From Hyphomicrobiales bacterium (lineage in GTDB: Bacteria > Pseudomonadota > Alphaproteobacteria > Rhizobiales > JAKIUO01): a stretch of DNA of 8,574 bases. The notes below the pieces were generated by a model. That model ran no database searches. It saw only the letters and a list, made by a program, of their open reading frames with translations, and was not told the origin of the DNA. Location: assembly GCA_027069645.1 (NCBI GenBank), contig JALXEI010000026.1:1-8574 (forward strand). Direction: 5' to 3'. Made by a program: the position numbers and the translations under genes. Below, piece after piece: positions 6,387 to 8,574 of the stretch (its first letter is position 1; the number at the start of each line of letters is the position of its first letter).

Positions 6387-7106
6387 CTAATCAAAAAGCG
6401 CGTCGATATCCGCCTGATTGGCGACATCGTCATCTGAATCCAGTGACGGGCCGTTGAGCAGATGGTGGCCACTGCCATTATCGGTAATCTGTTCGGGTTC
6501 GAAACCTTTGAAGCTATCTATGCCGCCCCAGATTTCCATCATCTGATCGACGCGTTTTTCAATAAAACCGAAGGCTTTGATGACCTTGCTGATGCGTTGG
6601 CCTGTAAGGTCCTGAAAATTGCAGGCCTCAAAAACCTTTACCACCTGCTCCTGTATGTCGGCAGCAAGATCTCTCTGGGCATTTGTTCGAACCGAGGCCG
6701 CGAGGTCGTTTGCATTTTCGTCAATTTGTTCCACGGCCGACAAAATCGTTTCCGTTGCCTGTTCTGTACCTGAGACGATGGCCCCCAGTTCATCACTCAT
6801 GCGCGCAATATCGGGAGTTTCTTCCCCGGCCATGTTGAGAGCGGCAATCTCGATTTTGGTGCGGTCAATCGCCTGCTGAATCGTGGTCAGTTCCGCCTTG
6901 ATTTTTGCCGCTTCGGCCATATCGGCACGAAAATCATCCAGAATTTTTGACGGTATATCCGTTGTGACGGAGTTGTTCGACAAAAGGTCCCTGATCTCGC
7001 CAATGGCGTTCATGAGTTCGTTGTGATGCGCTGGCGGGCAGGGGGCATCATTATCGTTGCCGGAGGAGGCGAGCTGCCGCTCTATCTTGAAAATTTTTTG
7101 GGGCAC
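6387..7106 (-). CDS. Second, longer CheZ-type phosphatase
   Basis: This is a helical protein of 239 residues from the chosen start. It has the CheZ core ACNFQDLTGQRISKV (161-175), with D166 and Q170 at the positions of the catalytic D143 and Q147 of enterobacterial CheZ. Long helices precede it (about 30-160) and a polar linker (about 196-228) leads to the C-terminal peptide ANQADIDALFD (229-239), a FliM/CheZ-like CheY-P-docking sequence. The short basic start (PQKIFKIERQL) and the helical N-terminal region have no counterpart in the 187-residue CheZ at 1984, so this is a distinct paralogue and not a recent copy. The GTG at 7106 is chosen because AGGA lies 7 nt upstream. An in-frame ATG at 7151 would add 15 residues but has no ribosome binding site. 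The gene stands alone, divergent from mscL, with no receiver gene beside it. Confidence 0.85.
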   Translation of the reverse strand: MPQKIFKIERQLASSGNDNDAPCPPAHHNELMNAIGEIRDLLSNNSVTTDIPSKILDDFRADMAEAAKIKAELTTIQQAIDRTKIEIAALNMAGEETPDIARMSDELGAIVSGTEQATETILSAVEQIDENANDLAASVRTNAQRDLAADIQEQVVKVFEACNFQDLTGQRISKVIKAFGFIEKRVDQMMEIWGGIDSFKGFEPEQITDNGSGHHLLNGPSLDSDDDVANQADIDALFD

Positions 7107-7340
7107 CGCAATTTCCTGTATGTTTCGTGACGTGTAACAGACAAAAATCATCTCTGTTTACCATGCTTGTTAACATAAGGAGTCCTAATATTCGGTGCAC
7201 GGTACCCGAAATGTCATATCTGTTTTGCGAATCGGACAGATTCATCTAAAAATAGTCGTGCGTCAAGTCGAGCAGCTCCTGTTTTCCGGGAATTTCGGCC
7301 GGTTGACAGAGGAGATCAATAAAAGGAAGGATGCTGACAA
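7107..7340. promoter_or_regulatory. Divergent control region between the second cheZ gene and mscL
   Basis: Both genes must be started from these 234 bp. They contain GTTAAC (7169-7174), three GANTC sites (7180-7184, 7229-7233, 7239-7243), a 20-bp element with arms TTCGG (7191-7195) and CCGAA (7206-7210) enclosing the palindromes GTGCAC and GGTACC, and an inverted repeat GAATC-GGACA-GATTC (7229-7243). A weak mscL promoter may be TTGCGA (7225-7230) with TAAAAA (7247-7252), 16 bp apart. TTGACA at 7303-7308 has no matching -10. Confidence 0.35.
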
Positions 7341-7754
7341 ATGGGTATGATAAAGGAATTCAAGGAATTTGCCCTGAAAGGCAATATGGTTGATATGGCA
7401 GTCGGTATTATTATCGGTGGTGCCTTCGGGACGATCGTTAAGTCACTGGTTGGCGATGTGATTATGCCCTTTATCGGATATTTCTCCGGTGGACTTGATT
7501 TTTCAAAACTGAGTCTCTCCCTTGGCAAGGGACTGGATGGCAAGGATGTAACCATCAATTACGGGTTGTTTCTCAATGCCGTTATTGCTTTCCTGATTGT
7601 CGCCTTTGTCCTGTTCATGATGATCAAGGCGATGAACAAGGCCAAGGAAGCGATGGCCAGGGAAGAGGAGAAAGAAAAGGAGGAAGCTGCTGCCGAGCCC
7701 TCGAAACAGGAAGTTCTGCTCACAGAAATCCGGGATCTGTTGAAAAAGCAATAG
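7341..7754 (+). CDS. mscL: Large-conductance mechanosensitive channel MscL
   Basis: MscL is a pentameric inner-membrane pore that opens under membrane tension and releases solutes during hypo-osmotic shock. The 137 residues equal the normal length. The N-terminal amphipathic helix IKEFKEFALKGN (4-15) is followed by TM1 (about 18-46, with the small-residue gate stretch VGIIIGGAFG at 21-30), a periplasmic loop (about 47-76), TM2 (about 77-98), a charged linker rich in E, K and A (about 100-120) and the cytoplasmic bundle helix EVLLTEIRDLLKKQ (124-137). AGGAAGG (7324-7330) lies 10 nt before the ATG at 7341. A second ATG at 7347 would match the usual short N-terminus equally well. A bidirectional terminator follows 31 bp after the stop. 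Confidence 0.97.
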   Translation: MGMIKEFKEFALKGNMVDMAVGIIIGGAFGTIVKSLVGDVIMPFIGYFSGGLDFSKLSLSLGKGLDGKDVTINYGLFLNAVIAFLIVAFVLFMMIKAMNKAKEAMAREEEKEKEEAAAEPSKQEVLLTEIRDLLKKQ

Positions 7755-7785
7755 GTAACAGCTATTCGTGACTGTTCTGACAACG

Positions 7786-7819
7786 AAAAAAGGGTGCCCC
7801 TTGCAGGCCACCCTTTTCT
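7786..7819. terminator. Bidirectional intrinsic terminator between mscL and the L,D-transpeptidase gene
   Basis: AAAAGGGTG (7788-7796) pairs perfectly with CACCCTTTT (7809-7817), and CC/GG can extend the stem with one bulged C. On the plus strand the stem runs into TTTTCTC, and on the minus strand into a run of six T. It can therefore end mscL transcripts and those arriving from the convergent L,D-transpeptidase gene. Confidence 0.8.
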
Positions 7820-7921
7820 CTGTGAAGTCAGTAGTTGGTTCGTGATAATCACTATAACAAGGTTTGTGGCAGGAATACGACCCGTCTGAAAAAAATCCCC
7901 GAACCGTTTGTGCCGGTGTCG

Positions 7922-7936
7922 TTAAAGGCACGTTAA
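7922..7936. promoter_or_regulatory. CtrA-box-like TTAA-N7-TTAA element
   Basis: TTAA (7922-7925) and TTAA (7933-7936) are spaced by exactly 7 bp, the consensus of the alphaproteobacterial cell-cycle regulator CtrA. It is the only such pair I found in the window. It lies directly after the L,D-transpeptidase stop codon in a convergent gap, where no promoter is expected, so it may be a chance match. Confidence 0.25.
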
Positions 7937-8371
7937 TTACCATACAATTCGTATTCTCGTGTTGCGTTTGCCGTAAGCTCTGATAAGCCTGTAGAGTCGC
8001 CGGGCATTGCCGGGGTGCAGTCGAACACAGCCATGCGAGGCGGGGCGACCGAGACGCCGGACGGCCCCGGTGCCGTGAATGGCATAGCCGCCAAGAAAAA
8101 ACACCGAATGGGGCATGGGGGAATTGTTGTATTTGCGCGAATAATGCATGCGTTTGAGCACCTTGGGGCTGAATGATCCAACCGGTGTGCGATATCCGCG
8201 CCGCGCTGTGGAGACAGGCCAAGAATATTGCTGGCGGCCGTTGATATAAACCCTCATGCGCTGTTGGGACAGATCAATCTTTGCAACAAGCTTTGGTGCT
8301 GCGTTTGATACCGCCGGAAGAGAAAAAGAGAAAAAGAGCAGAACAGACAGATACAGGCCGGGCCAGCGCAT
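7937..8371 (-). CDS. Small secreted L,D-transpeptidase, YkuD family
   Basis: YkuD-family enzymes form 3-3 crosslinks in peptidoglycan or attach proteins to it, using a catalytic cysteine. This 144-residue protein starts with a basic MRWPG and a hydrophobic stretch (6-20), a signal peptide probably cut near A24 (VSNA|AP), so the product acts in the periplasm. The mature part is essentially one catalytic domain: strand region LVAKIDLSQQRMRVYING (28-45), then TPVGSFSP (62-69), H99 in AIHGTG and the active site ASHGCVRL (111-118) with C115 and H113. There is no LysM or other wall-binding domain. The mature protein is very basic, which may help it bind the wall. The ATG at 8371 has GGGGA about 9 nt upstream. 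The substrate and the exact reaction (crosslinking, lipoprotein attachment or other) cannot be read from sequence. Confidence 0.92.
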   Translation of the reverse strand: MRWPGLYLSVLLFFSFSLPAVSNAAPKLVAKIDLSQQRMRVYINGRQQYSWPVSTARRGYRTPVGSFSPKVLKRMHYSRKYNNSPMPHSVFFLGGYAIHGTGAVRRLGRPASHGCVRLHPGNARRLYRLIRAYGKRNTRIRIVW

Positions 8372-8574
8372 GGATAAACATCCCCATATATTATATTCAG
8401 AACATCAGCATTCTACGAAGGGCCCTATACTAGAGGAACGGGCCGGGCAGGTGAAGGCTGATTTGCAGGGCTGTTGACAGGTTGAGGATAAGAAACCGTG
8501 TACCCTGTTTTCACCGCCCTTGTATCCGTCAAGTGAATGTTGGAAACTCCGGTCAAATACCGACCTTATTTTTG
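8372..8574. other. Non-coding end of the window
   Basis: I find no convincing gene in these 203 bases. They hold TATACT (8426-8431) and a perfect TTGACA (8474-8479) on the plus strand, neither with a well-spaced partner. A weak stem near the end (GGTC-N7-GACC followed by TTATTTTT) could be a poor terminator. The sequence probably belongs to the control region of a gene beyond the window. Confidence 0.4.
8390..8395 (-). promoter_or_regulatory. Perfect -10 hexamer ahead of the L,D-transpeptidase gene
   Basis: On the minus strand TATAAT lies 18 bp upstream of the ATG. No good -35 sits 16-18 bp further up (the best is TTCGTA, three of six). A start 6-8 nt downstream would leave only about 12 nt of leader and would nearly remove the Shine-Dalgarno, so this hexamer may be incidental in A/T-rich sequence. 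Confidence 0.2.

Noticed and set aside
7842..7852. Palindrome GTGAT-A-ATCAC between mscL and the L,D-transpeptidase gene
   Set aside because: It is a perfect 11-nt palindrome but lies in a convergent gap, away from any promoter, and short palindromes are common.
8256..8477. Plus-strand reading frame across the L,D-transpeptidase start
   Set aside because: It overlaps the well-supported minus-strand gene and its control region, and its composition is not protein-like.
8474..8506. Promoter at the window end starting with a perfect TTGACA
   Set aside because: The nearest -10-like hexamer (TACCCT) is 21 bp away and matches only three of six bases.

Overview
The window reads as an ordinary stretch of an alphaproteobacterial chromosome of moderate G+C. 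The rplY-pth-ychF order, the class IIA HAD protein close to ribF, and the remote-type CheZ proteins all fit Alphaproteobacteria, possibly Rhodospirillales in the broad sense. No genus can be named with confidence. I see no mobile element, CRISPR array, tRNA or rRNA.

Layout, left to right. A 60-residue two-helix membrane protein (+) ends tail-to-tail on ribF (-), which makes FMN and FAD. Divergent from ribF is a two-gene chemotaxis unit (+): a single-domain CheY and a short CheZ-type CheY-P phosphatase, separated by a spacer rich in inverted repeats. It converges on a class IIA HAD hydrolase (-). Next comes a translation block (+): rplY (ribosomal protein L25 of the CTC type), an intrinsic terminator, pth (peptidyl-tRNA hydrolase) and, 6 bp later, ychF (ribosome-associated P-loop NTPase). 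A second, longer CheZ-type gene (-) converges on ychF and diverges from mscL (+), the large mechanosensitive channel. mscL ends in a bidirectional terminator and converges with a small secreted L,D-transpeptidase of the YkuD family (-). The last 200 bases hold no convincing gene.

How they fit together. CheY and both CheZ proteins belong to flagellar motor control. CheZ removes phosphate from CheY-P, and both CheZ proteins end in a peptide almost identical to the CheY-binding N-terminus of FliM. RplY, Pth and YchF serve the ribosome and the recycling of stalled peptidyl-tRNA. MscL and the L,D-transpeptidase act at the envelope.

Most of the window is standard. The points worth a second look are the two unlike CheZ paralogues within 5 kb, their FliM-like tails, the structured cheY-cheZ spacer, the terminator only 18 nt ahead of pth, and a cluster of GANTC sites between the second cheZ and mscL. 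I found no convincing wholly new system.
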